The position numbers were made by a program, and so were the translations under genes. Of a stretch of DNA of 64,000 nt, positions 35,219 through 46,721 are shown piece by piece; position 1 is the first letter of the stretch; the number at the start of each line of letters is the position of its first letter. Source of the DNA: Macrostomum hystrix (taxonomy: Eukaryota; Platyhelminthes; Macrostomidae); contig CATNEN010000038.1 of NCBI GenBank assembly GCA_950097015.1, positions 16,238,001-16,302,000 of the forward strand, given 5' to 3'. The notes under the pieces were generated by a model. That model was not told the DNA's origin. It did not search any database and worked only from the letters and a program-made list of their open reading frames with translations.

Positions 35219-36527
35219 ATTATTTTTCTTGCTAGCAAAGAAAAAAGAAAGGACAGCATGATTATTTTAGATTTTCAGATCCCGGTTCCGATGCAGGCGA
35301 TTCGAAGTCAACGTGTCACTGTGTTCTACAATAACTAACAATTTAACCGAATAACGAAACGCAGAGACACGCATTCTTTCGGTATATTTTTTACACAAAA
35401 AAAAATCCGATTACAATTTTGCTGTTAAATATACCGGCAGAAAAAATAAAAAAATCAATCATTACAGGATATTGATAAAGCGAATTGTGAAGAAAACTAA
35501 ATTAGCTATAACCAAAAAACTTATACTAGATATTACATTACAAAATATAATTATTGATAACCCTGTTGTCACCAACCTTAAAACCATGATGCAAGCGATG
35601 ATACAATAATCGATATTGAATGGCACAAAAGACATACTCAAGCGAGAATATACGTTTTACTATTAAGAGATAGAGCTCTTGACAGAAGTGAAAAATTTGC
35701 CGTTAAAAATTCAACAACAACCCGTTTTCAGTATTCAATTATTTTATTCTACTTTTAATTTTTTCGTAAATATAGGAAGCAAAACACAGTTTCTTCTCAA
35801 TTGACAGAGCGCAAGAGAAAAAATTGTGATAAAAGGACGACCAACGATTTTTAATAGCATAGCAATGTAGAAATGTAAGAAAAAACTAATAGAAATAAAT
35901 CGACAGAGAAAAATAAACAAAAATTGTATAGATAAAAACGTAACAATGAGCAAACAAGCAGTTGCAAGCTTCATTAAAACTACTTATAAGTAGTAAATGT
36001 GAAAGGTTGCCATTTTTTATTTCTTTGCGAGTGGACGGGGCACAATTTACACGAGTGGGAAAACAACAAAAACAACAAAGACGCAAAGATCAAAAAGGGA
36101 AGTAATATTTTGTTCCAAAATGTAAGCAATCGTACAATTTAACAACTTCAAAGGTCTTACTTCCACCCTACTCTGCTTTAAATATGATAAGACATCAATC
36201 AAAAACACCTGAAACCGACTTTGATCCACAGTTATTAGAAACTAGCATTTTGCGTAATTGCAACATTTTAAACCTCAAGAACCTTCCTAGAATAATCGAC
36301 TTAATTTCTTCATCATCTTCTCTCATCCCTTTGTAAGAAAACAAATTTTTGTTAGAAGAAACTAAACTCGTTTCTAAGAAACAGAAACACAGTTTCTAAG
36401 AAAATATGCCGAATTATAAGCCTACTTCTTCAACCTTACTGAACCCTAGTTCCATTTTACACTTTTCGAAGCTTTTTGATATTGAATTAAATAACTTCTG
36501 AAAGAGTCAAATCTTCTGTATAGCCAT
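35219..36527. other. AT-rich region downstream of M-Ras, nothing supported
   Basis: Several short minus-strand open frames (35744-36229) are hydrophobic, AT-driven and overlapping; I judge them non-coding. The 3' UTR of M-Ras should lie at its right edge. Confidence 0.5.
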
Positions 36528-39500
36528 CTACATCAGGGAGCACTTCATTTTGCGGCCGCCACGTCTGCGTTTCTTCTCTTTGGCCGGCGGCGCCTCGCGT
36601 GGCTGATTGCGCACAATGCGCACAATGGTGTTGAAAGCTTCATCAACGTTGAAAGGCGGGTCTTTTGCGCTGGTCTCGATGTATTGGATCTGGGGGAGTC
36701 AGGGATTGTTGCAGTGGGTGGATTTTATCGAACTTAACAAAGCTTATTTTATATAAGCTTTTTGGACACACTACTGAAGGACAAATGGAAAGCTACTGAA
36801 GGACAAATGGAAAGCTACTGAAGGACAAATAGAAAGCTACTGAAGGACAAATGGAAAGCTACTGAAGGACAAATGGAAAGCTACTGAAGGACAAATGGAA
36901 AGCTACTGAAGGACAAATGGAAAGCTACTGAAGGACAAATGGAAAGCTACTGAAGGACAAACAGATTTAAGCTACTGAAGGACAAATGGAAAGCTACTGA
37001 AGGACAAATGGAAAGCTACTGAAGGACAAATGGAAAGCTACTGAAGGACAAATGGAAGCTACTGAAGGACAATTTAAATGCTAATTAAGGACAAATGGAA
37101 AGCTAATAAAGGACAAATGGAAAGCTACTAAAGGACAAATGGACAAATGGGCTGAAGGACAAATGGAAAGCTAATAAAGGACAAATGGAAAGCTAATAAA
37201 GGACAAATGGAAAGCTAATAAAGGACAAATGGAAAGCTATTGTTGGACCAATAGGACGCCTAAAGTGAAATTTCAAGGAAATTTAATCCGCCTTGGCTAA
37301 CAAGAAGTGAAATCTACGAATCTGAAAGGCCAATCTAGAATTTCATTATTTCTGGCAGCAATTTTTGTGTCAGTGTGCATATTGTTAAAGCAGAGCGAAT
37401 ATTAAAAACTAGACAGCAAGTTTTAATCCGCGTTAAGATAATATCAGATGCAGCATTAATCTCTGTACGCATTTTGTCGTTTCTAAGACTTGAAAGCAGA
37501 AATTAACCTGAAAGCATTTAGTGTAGCAACTTAGCAAAGCAAAAAAATTGTGGTTTTCTTCGCAACACGGCTGTGTACACAATCTTAAATAGAAAGCTTT
37601 AGTGTTTTATTGCATAATTCATATGAAAGATTGTTTAGATGAATGCTATTTATTTCGCGTCTTAGTCTTGGCAGTCTTTGTTTACTGGAAATTTTTAACG
37701 CTCGTGGCATTTACTTGTAACTTTGAAAGTTTATTATAAAATATCGGCTCACGTCGAAAAGGATCTATAAAAAATATTTTTTCCTTGCTTATCAGAGACC
37801 TAAAAAGGCTTTCAAGAAACCGCAATCTATTTCCTATCATTTTCAAATTGTAGAAATTCTAATAAATTTATTTAAAAAGGAATATAGAAAGTGGATCGAT
37901 TTCGCAAATAGGAACTAATATAACATATAAACAAATAATTTAGTAGAAAGACAATCAGTTTCCAAGAAAGTGAAACATTTTCCAAGAATGTGGATCAGTT
38001 TCTAAGAAAGTGAAATATCTTTCTAGTAACGTGGATAAGTTTCCTAGAAAGTGGATCAGTTTTCTAGAAACGAAATTAAATACAGAGAAATTGGTAAAAA
38101 GTATTGCATATACTGTCGATACCCAAATAACCTAACAAATTCATATAAACATTTTTTTCTAGAAACCGAATTGTTTTAATAGAAACCTTAAAAATGTTTT
38201 CTTATCACGCAATTAGCTCTACAGAAAACCAAGATTTTCTCTTATTGGTTAAGTGTTTTTTAAAAAACCGATTATATTAAAAAAAAACTCATAAGCTTAC
38301 CTTCAGTTGACTGGCCAATGTCTTGCCCTCGTCTTCAAACACTTGTCGCAGGTGCACCAGATCAACCTTATTAGCCAGTAGGATCATGGGATAATTCTCC
38401 CGATCCTTGACGCGCAATATTTGCGTATGAAAATGTCGAATATCTTCAAAACTTTTCCGATCGGTGACAGAGTAGACTAGCAGGAAACCGTCACCCTTGC
38501 GCATGTACTGCTCCCGCATGGCCGAGAATTCCTCCTGGCCTGCAGCGATGGGAATAAACAAGCAAATCAAATCCCCAACTACTTGCCCTGTACTCCTAGC
38601 ATTATGATTAGCTATTCTCAGGCTCTTATAGAAAGAAAATCGTATATAAGAGTCAATACTTAACTGAATCCACTAAGGACAAATGGACAGCTACTGAAGG
38701 ACAAATGCAAAGCTACTGAAGGACAATTTAAATGCTAATGAAGGACAAATGGAAAGCTAATAAAGGACAAATGGAAAGCTAATAAAGGACAAATGGAAAG
38801 CTACTAAAGGACAAATGGAAAGCTACTGAAGACGAATGCAAAGCTACTGAAGGACAAATGCAAAGCTACTGAAGGACGAATGCAAAGCTACTGAAGGACA
38901 AATGGAATGCTAATGAAGGACAAATGGAAAGCTACTGAAGGACGAATGCTAAGCTACTGAAGGACGAATGCTAAGCTACTGAAGGACGAATGCTAAGCTA
39001 CTGAAGGACAAATGCAAAGCTACTGAAGGACAAATGCAAAGCTACTGAAGTACAAATGGACAGCTACTGAAGGACAAATGGAAAGCTACTGAAGGACAAA
39101 TGCAAAGCTACTGAAGGACGAATGCTAAGCTACTGAAGGACGAATGCTAAGCTACTGAAGGACGAATGCTAAGCTACTGAAGGACGAATGCTAAGCTACT
39201 GAAGGACGAATGCTAAGCTACTGAAGGACGAATGCTAAGCTACTGAAGGACGAATGCTAAGCTACTGAAGGACGAATGCTAAGCTACTGAAGGACAAATG
39301 GACAGCTACTGAAGGACAAATGGAAAGCTACTGAAGGACGAATGCTAAGCTACTGAAGGACAAATGCAAAGCTACTGAAGGACGAATGCTAAGCTACTGA
39401 AGGACGAATGCTAAGCTACTGAAGGACAAATGGACAGCTACTGAAGGACAAATGGACAGCTACTGAAGGACAAATGGACAGCTACTGAAGGACAAATGGA

Positions 39501-40384
39501 AAGCTACTGAAGGACGAATGCAAAGCTACTGAAGGACGAATGCAAAGCTACTGAAGGACAAATGCAAAGCTACTGAAGGACAAATGCAAAGGGGCTCTAA
39601 TGAAGGACAAATGCAAAGGGGCTCTAATGAAGGACAAATGGAAAGCTACTGAAGGACATATGGAAAGCTACTGAAGGACGAATGCAAAGCTACTGAAGGA
39701 CAAATGCAAAGCTACTGAAGGACAAATGGAATGCTAATGAAGGACAAATGGAAAGCTACTGAAGGACAAATGCAAAGCTACTGAAGGACAAATGGAAAGC
39801 TACTGAAGGACAAATGCAAAGGGGCTCTAATGAAGGACAAATGCAAAGGGGCTCTAATGAAGGACAAATGGAAAGCTACTGAAGGACATATGGAAAGCTA
39901 CTGAAGGACGAATGCAAAGCTACTGAAGGACAAATGCAAAGCTACTGAAGGACAAATGGAATGCTAATGAAGGACAAATGGAAAGCTACTGAAGGACATA
40001 TCTGTCATGTCTTTGTCATGTATATAAAGCTTCTAAGCCGGATTACTAACAATCTGATACAATAAAACTCTTGAAAATCACATAGACTATGTAATACAAC
40101 ACAAACAATATTCCTAAAATGCCTTCTATTTTTAAGCACTTAATCTAATATACTAAAAATACAAATTGAAAGTTACCAGCTGTATCTAGAACATCCAGCA
40201 GATACCATTCGTTATCAATCATCTTGTACTGTATATAGGAGTCCTCAATAGTTGGATCGTAGTCTTGAACAAACATCTTCTGGAAATACTGAATAGTTAA
40301 AGCGCTTTTGCCGACACCGCCATTTCCAACCACAACCAGCTTAAAAGTGGTTCCGTCATCACAATTCGGTGGTCGGCCAGCCAT
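36528..40384 (-). CDS. MRAS: M-Ras small GTPase, three exons
   Basis: Exons in transcript order are 40177-40384, 38301-38539 and 36528-36689. They join in phase to 202 residues. The P-loop reads [13 protein letters not shown], switch [10 protein letters not shown] and switch [18 protein letters not shown]. The base-binding motifs are NKVD and ETSAKDPP. Conservation is closest to M-Ras/R-Ras3 ([25 protein letters not shown]) rather than Ras or Rap. The C-terminus is polybasic ([13 protein letters not shown]) and ends CSLM, a CAAX box; a terminal Met predicts farnesylation and plasma-membrane anchoring. It would act as a GTP-dependent switch, in known animals through the SHOC2-PP1C complex. The second P-loop position is Asn, where Ras has Ala and vertebrate M-Ras Asp. 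Both introns are largely a 22-bp minisatellite. Confidence 0.92.
36775..37250 (+). repeat. 22-bp minisatellite in M-Ras intron 2
   Basis: About 21 units of CTACTGAAGGACAAATGGAA plus AG, with CTAATAAAGG variants towards the right edge. It is the same unit as in intron 1 of the same gene. The remaining intron (37251-38300) carries only loose TTTCTAGAAAGTGGATC-like repeats near 37940-38080. Confidence 0.93.
38680..40000 (+). repeat. 22-bp minisatellite in M-Ras intron 1
   Basis: About 60 units of the CTACTGAAGGACAAATG family with GAATGCTAAG, AATGGACAG and AATGCAAAG subtypes. A block including AAAGGGGCTCTAATGAAGG appears twice about 240 bases apart (from 39590 and 39828), a local segmental duplication. 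Confidence 0.93.
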
Positions 40385-40855
40385 TATTTATATAATTAGA
40401 TTCGATTTAAAAATCTGAAATAGGATTTTATTAAAACAATTTTGAAAGAATTCGTTACATTAGTTAGCAGTATGCACAAGCATATGGCTTGCTGACAATG
40501 AATAGGACTAGCTTTAAATTCTTTTAGCTAGCCAAGTCTGTACTCTGTAAGCCCAATGTCAACATAGTAAAGGGTAGTCTAATAAATTAGTACTTAAAAA
40601 CTGCAGCACACATTTAAAGATAAAAAGTACCTATGAATTTGGGTCACAAAATTAGCTATTTTAGTTGAATAGGCCTACCATTTTTTGCTACCCTATTAAA
40701 TATACAACTAATGACAAAAGAAAATTCTTCGCATTGTAACCTGGGTTTTTAATCAAAATTGTGTTTCCATAATTCCATTTGGCACTTTGGGTCGAAAGTC
40801 AGGGTGCTGATATTCATCATCATTTTTCCTTAATAACAACAACAAGCTACGCGGC
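40385..40855. other. Upstream region of M-Ras, nothing further supported
   Basis: AT-rich. The minus-strand promoter and 5' UTR should be here; no specific motif is recognisable. Confidence 0.4.
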
Positions 40856-42150
40856 CCGCTAGCTAGTGGCAGAGTTCAGCGTCAAAAGTGGGGGCCGTGT
40901 CAGATGGCGCGCCGCATGGCCAGCGATCAGACGAACTCTGGTCCGTTGGCAGTGTCGGGCGCTCCGGCGTTGCTCCGGCCAGAAGTCGACGCCGGCGCAG
41001 GATGGTGAACGGGCGTTGCAGCTGGGCCCTTTCATACAGGGCCATGGTCCCGACACTTTCGTCAGCTTGAAAGACAGCGCGGAGCAGCTCCGAGTGCGTC
41101 GAGTCCATTCTAGCGTAGCTGTCAGCGTCCACGTCTCGGCGTTGTACAGCAGGACGATCTCAACCACCTCCTGCCACAGTCGAGCCCTCTGACGATCGGG
41201 CAGCGCTTTGGACTGGAGGATGGCGCGTACCGAGGAGGAGTCCTCTGCCTGGTCCTCCTCCACGTGGGCACTAGACCACCGAGGTAGGTGAACCGCTGGT
41301 AGCGTGCGAGCGTGGTCGTCTGCCTGTCTGCGCCGCGGCATGTTGGAATGCTGTCTGGCAGAGTCAGCTCCTCGGTCTTCAGCATGTTGACGACTAGGCC
41401 GACGCTTGCCGCAACCTCGACTAGCCTATCTATCTGGCTTCAACACGACTACAACACGGTGTAGCCCAGCATACTGAGGCACTTTTCGTTGTAGCGGCGG
41501 CCAATGCGTCTGTGCAGCAGGAAGCCGTCTTGTGCTGAGGGGAGTTCGATCCGTAGCACCCAGTCCAGGAGCAGCACAAAGAGGAACAGCGCTAGCGTGA
41601 CGCCCTGCTGGACTCCAGACGAGGTGTCGAACAGGTTGGCAGCCCATCCGTTGTCATGACAGCAGTGTGTGTGCTGCTGTACAGCGACATGATCACGTTG
41701 ACAATCTGCTGCGGTACTTGATAGGCCTGAAGGACGACTGGGAGTGCAGCTCTTAACACTGAGTTGAATGTCTTTTGAAAGTCAACAAAGACAATGATGC
41801 ATGCCTCCTTGATGACATGGCAGAGTACAAGGATCTGGGTCATTGTGCCACAACAAGGCCGGAAGCCATTCTGCTTGTACTGCAGGAAAGGATCCAGCAT
41901 GGACTGCAGGCATTAGAGAAGCAGTTGGTTGAAAAGCTTCACAGTAAAGGACATCAGTGAGAGATCTAGCAATGATCTTCTTTCTGCATCAAAGCATGCC
42001 AACAAGCACATGGTTCATAACCTTGTGTCTTATGATGCCACATAGTGGAGATGTAGTGCCTCAACTGGAACCTCATTGGGGCTAACCTTTGCCACCTGGT
42101 GTTCTTCAAGCAATATCCTCTGTTGTCACTGGACCAGTTCAAAAGCCCTC
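40856..42150 (-). pseudogene. Non-LTR retrotransposon reverse-transcriptase relic
   Basis: Minus-strand fragments in changing frames give a typical LINE reverse transcriptase. From 42090 down there is NEVPVEALHL, then NGFRPCCGTMTQILVL (41900-41800). Next come IIVFVDFQKTFNSVLRAALP and QVPQQIVNVIMSLYSSTHTA, then LRRNEKCLSMLGY-type sequence near 41470. After that follow TEELTLPDSIP, RFTYLGGLVPTW and LYNAETWTLTATLEW (41385-41100). The catalytic YADD box after LGY is deleted and several frameshifts and stops are present, so it is dead. The clade (RTE/CR1-like) cannot be fixed by eye. No endonuclease part or 3' end was recognised. Confidence 0.8.
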
Positions 42151-43604
42151 TGTGGCTAGCAGTAGTCTCAAAACAATTTGGCTCAATGTTCAAATTTTAA
42201 CATTAACTTTCATCAGCCATCAATTGTAATCTTAATATTTTCCAACTACCACAATTTCAGATTAAATAAAATTGCATTAGATACCAAACAGTGAAAAAAT
42301 GTACTGAGTTTTTTATTGAACTAAAAATAAAGGTCTGAGCTTCTGAATCTAAAAGTTCAATTTGCCATTTTACCCCATGGCAATACTATAGTACAGGTCC
42401 AAATGCTGAATGCCATGAAGTTTTGAAACAACTTGAAATAGCAAAAAAATCCTAGGATTCTAACAATTCAAAGCATTCAGTTTCAGTTTTGTTCACTTTC
42501 TTAAAAAATTAAAACCAAGGCCAAAATACACATATATTCATAAACACCAAACAGAATGCAGGTAGAAAGTAAAGAAAAATATCTTCTGGGGACCTTTAAA
42601 ATCTATACCTAATAAAGCATTTAGGCTTTGTAATTCACTATTTATTATTTATAATAGCTAGTACATACATTGCAGTAGGCCTACAGAATAGTTTGAAACT
42701 AGGCCTATTAGTTGCTTTCCTAGAATCCTAGGCAATGTGGTTTCTATGCTTTTTATGCTTATGACTGGGTGTCAGTAAGCTAGGCCTAAACAATACTGGT
42801 AGAAACAAATTGTAATGTCATTTTCAATGCGTCATGTCTATAGAAGTATGATTAGCCTAATACTAGCATAAATAGAAAAACTCTAAAAGTTAGGCCTATA
42901 GAAAATTGTTTCATTAGCAATTAACAAGCAGGAGTAAAAATGAGATGGCAATTTGTAAGAATATTTATTTGGAGACTAGCTAGGCCTACTAGCCGTTTTT
43001 TAGGCTTAGTATCTTTATAAATACATTACTAATTTACTGCCAGACTTTCGCTGGAACCTTAAAATGATTAAGCCTAACAGTAGGCCCTACCCAAAAGATA
43101 AAAGCAAACGAAATTAGACTTAGTCATTGGTGGCCGTTTTGTTTTACGTCCCTAATTATAACTTAGACATTAAGGTAAGTTATAATAAACCACGATTTAT
43201 TTAAAACACACACTCTATATTTGAATAGAATTTAGAATAGTTCTTAAATTGAAGAAATCGTAGATTTTTGTTTTATCTAAGTTAATATTAAAAATACGCG
43301 CTCGTTCAAATTACTGCTACTTAACTTCGCCGGGCGAAGGTGATCCTTCCCTATCTAGTCATTAAAGTGAGTAGCGAGTAAAAACTCGCCTTTCGCTCAC
43401 ATTACGCATTTTGAAGACGCATTTTTTACAGTGGTTTTATCTATACCAGGCTATAGCAAGTTGCTGCTGAAGAACCTACAATATCCGTGTTTTAACGCTT
43501 AAGCAACTAATTCGATCCTGTCTTCGTTTATGTACCAACATCAGCATAAATGTGGTATAAAGTGACAGTGCTTATTTTTTACGCTCCCTGAATGCCCGTG
43601 CTAA
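42151..43604. other. Intergenic region with many TAGGCCTA words
   Basis: No gene is supported. Between about 42670 and 43090 the word AGGCCT occurs repeatedly, often inside the palindrome TAGGCCTA. The right part should include the promoter and 5' UTR of the glycosyltransferase. Confidence 0.5.
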
Positions 43605-45170
43605 ATGAGGATCAGCACAGGAAAAGTATGGATTACATTTGTTCTTTGCAGTGTTGTCTGGTTGGTACTATCTGTGTCCTTCTTTTTTATTAATCATACC
43701 TCTGACCTTGGAGGCTGGAGAAAAGAAATTCAGCGCCTTATGTCACGTAACTTGTTGGCACCTCCGGGTGACAACTGTACAATCAACATGGTTTTCAACG
43801 ATCCTATATTTAAAGAAGAGAAGCAACTCAGAGACTGGCATAAAAGTGAATTTCATTTTTGCTCGCACAATATTTTCGTAGTTCCTTACGGCTTCGCTCG
43901 TCTTTTTAATGTACTATTTGATCCAAACAAAGCAACTGGTCGAACGGGAGGCGAGGAAATCTCACAGGCAAGGAGTTACATTAATCAACTCGCATAAAAA
44001 CATAATTTCCGGTAATTATACACATACATTTACTAACCTGCGCACTTATTAAACCGTAAAGTCAAATGATCCTCGACTCCTCCGCAGGTGATAAATCAAC
44101 CAGAAAAACTGGAATATTGGAAGCTAAAACCTGGAGCATTTCGCGTTCTCTGTCCAGACAAAGAGCCGGGCACAAAGCTTCTAAGCTTTGTTCACCCCAT
44201 CAACAATGCAAGATCCTATTTAAACACTGAATATTTTTCATCCACAACAACTGCCAGTTCGGAAGAGCTCGAGGAATTCTTTAATGTTAGTTCAGCTACA
44301 CATGAAGATGGGCAGAGGCTTAAAGATACCACAGTATTTGCCCTGACAAGATACGAGTACGCCAATCTATATCACACTGTCACTTATTTCTATAGTATTT
44401 TCGCTAACGCAATATTCTACGGCGTCGACTTGTCAAATTTGACAGTTCTATTTATCGATGGACACCCGCGTGGCGCATTGGATCAAGCTTGGCGCACGCT
44501 ATTTACTAGAATAGTTCGCATTGGTCAGTTAAAGAAACAGCAGTTCATCAGCGACCTGGTCCTAGTAATGATGGGCTATGATTCGCCGATGTTTAGCAAT
44601 CAAAAAGATCTGCCTATGCACGAACTATTTCGTCAGTTTGTTCTAGGAAGGCACGGAATCTCATCTGAGCACAATGAGACTCAATCTCGCCTGGACTGTA
44701 GGGGCAGTCGAATTTTAATCGTCTGGCGTCGCGACTACGTGGCGCATCCCAGGAACCCGCGTGGCAGCGTGCAGCGCAAGATCGCCAACGAGGCTCAGCT
44801 CCTGGCCGAGCTGACAGCCGCTTATCCCAGGCTGCGTCTTCGCGTTCGAGGCCAGGCAATGGAGAGCCTGACATTTGCCCAGCAGCTCAGTATAGTGGCC
44901 GACACTCGGGTGCTAATCGGCATGCACGGCGCCGGCCTGACGCACGCCATGTTCCTGCCAAAGCGGGCTGGCCTTATTGAACTATTTCCAAAGTACGGCA
45001 AGCACGCCAACGCGCACTTTCGCAGCATAGCCCAATGGCGCGGACTGGCCTACGAGCGCTGGGTGAATAAAGTGCAACGCGACGAGCTGCCGGGATTCAG
45101 GACCCGAATACCAAACGGTCTAGTTGCCAAGCTGCTGGGAAGTGTGCTGAGAAATTTGAGATGCCTCTGA
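43605..45170 (+). CDS. Family 61 (EOGT/XylT-like) glycosyltransferase, type II membrane protein
   Basis: Exons 43605-43967 and 44088-45170 join in phase 0 to 481 residues. The N-terminus is MRISTGKVW followed by one transmembrane segment (about residues 8-30). This is the usual type II Golgi/ER anchor with the catalytic part in the lumen. The catalytic core holds the GT61 block VLIGMHGAGLTHAMFLP at about 400-416, then GLIELFPKYG. An upstream ILIVWRRDY strand and a LFIDGH segment also fit. The family transfers GlcNAc or xylose from a nucleotide sugar to protein or glycan; the donor and acceptor cannot be told here. The intron uses CAG/GCAAGG as donor (a GC-AG intron), with an ordinary acceptor TCCGCAG. 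The C-terminus ends LRNLRCL without a retention tail. Confidence 0.87.
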
Positions 45171-46721
45171 GCTGCCCGAATTATTGAAGGATTTTTTTAC
45201 ATGTAACGAGCATTTTCCTCTTGCCGATGAAAATGTGACGAATTTTGCGTATTTTTTTCTCTGGCTCAAATACGCTCGTAAGCGTAAAATTATTACTAAC
45301 TAATCGTTGCCTTCATATTAATTACAAAGATTAGCAACTATTATTAAACAACAGTGAGAAAACTGCGGCCATTTGCTTTTAGAATTTTATCACGCAATGC
45401 GCATCACCGCCAGAGTTTGGGCGACAACGAAAGAACTTTCAACAAAAGAAGAACAAACACGACACACGGGCAGAGGGGAAAGAACCGTAAAGCAGGCCAC
45501 AATAGGGATTAGATGAAAGAATAGGACATTGTTAAGTGAAGGAAGAGAGGCAATGACTGGGATATGCCTTTGTGATTGCGTACAGCACGCACAGCTCTCT
45601 CCCACTCACTCGCTAGACTATTCTAGTCTGATTATGCCCCGTGACAGTTGTTGATTGATGCTTAACAATGCTCCACAAGGATAGCATCAATGTTGTGAGT
45701 ATAGTTGTACCTAAACCAATAGAGTTCACTTAGTTCTGCGGTGCCACATGCACTTTAATTTTTTTAACACTGAAGGCCGCTTGCGCTGTTTGCATATCGT
45801 TTATATCTACTCGGTACTTAATAAATACCTGAATAAATAGTTGCAACTGAATAAGTAATTCAGACCTGTTCCATCTGTCCGACTCTCTCCCATCTGATCT
45901 GTCACTCTTTATCCAATCTATTAAATTTGAGAACAAAGCTAGTGTCTAAATCCATAAGTAAATTAAAATTAAGAACAGTCTGGCTGTCTCGGGAAAATTC
46001 AATGGACCGGATGTCGCCGCTGATCTATCGCAAAAATTGATTCCCTGTTGAACTGTGCCGCATGAATTCAACTGGGAGACAGCGCTAAAACTGTGCCACA
46101 CTTCCCCAAGAGCTTGAAGATAGAAAGAATTGGAATTCATAAATAATCATTTTTTTTCCTAGCATTTACTATGAGTAGTAGGCGGCAGATATCGGGCAAA
46201 AATGCAGAAAAAAACTTAAAACTCACAACTGAATTTTAAGAATTAAAAAATCATTTTAAATTCGTGCTCTTTGCAGGAAACAACAATTACGAGTATTAAC
46301 TTTAAGCGATACGAGCTTAATACAATTTCAGATTGTTTTCGGTGGGTTCATGGATAATAAAATTTCTGCTCACGTGATTTGGATTATAAAGTGCATTTCA
46401 TCTAGCTAAAGCCCTGGCGCCTCGTTACCGCATCCGATAAAAGGCTGAGTAATCTGGCTTCTCTGTTTCCATGGCGACAGGATGGCACAATCTAGTTGCC
46501 TCGGCAATTAGACGCACTGAGCCTTCGTTGGGATAAATTAACAATGAGATAAGCTTCACCCAGCTAGGAAGTTTTTTTCGGCGATTATAAATATTTAATT
46601 AGAAGAGAGTTGGAAGGTTGAAGAATCTTAAAAACACACCGATCGACGTGAGTTCTGAGTTTCGTATCGCAGTTTGAGCGACCAGAAAGATAGGCAGATA
46701 TACAAGTGTTGCGTTATAGAA
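45171..46721. other. Intergenic, nothing supported
   Basis: Short open frames on the minus strand (45390-45605, 45730-45936, 45946-46140) have no family resemblance. The right end should contain the promoter of the next gene. Confidence 0.4.

Noticed and set aside
36041-36229. Short minus-strand frames near 35744-36229 as a small gene
   Set aside because: AT-driven hydrophobic frames that overlap each other, with no conserved features or splice context.
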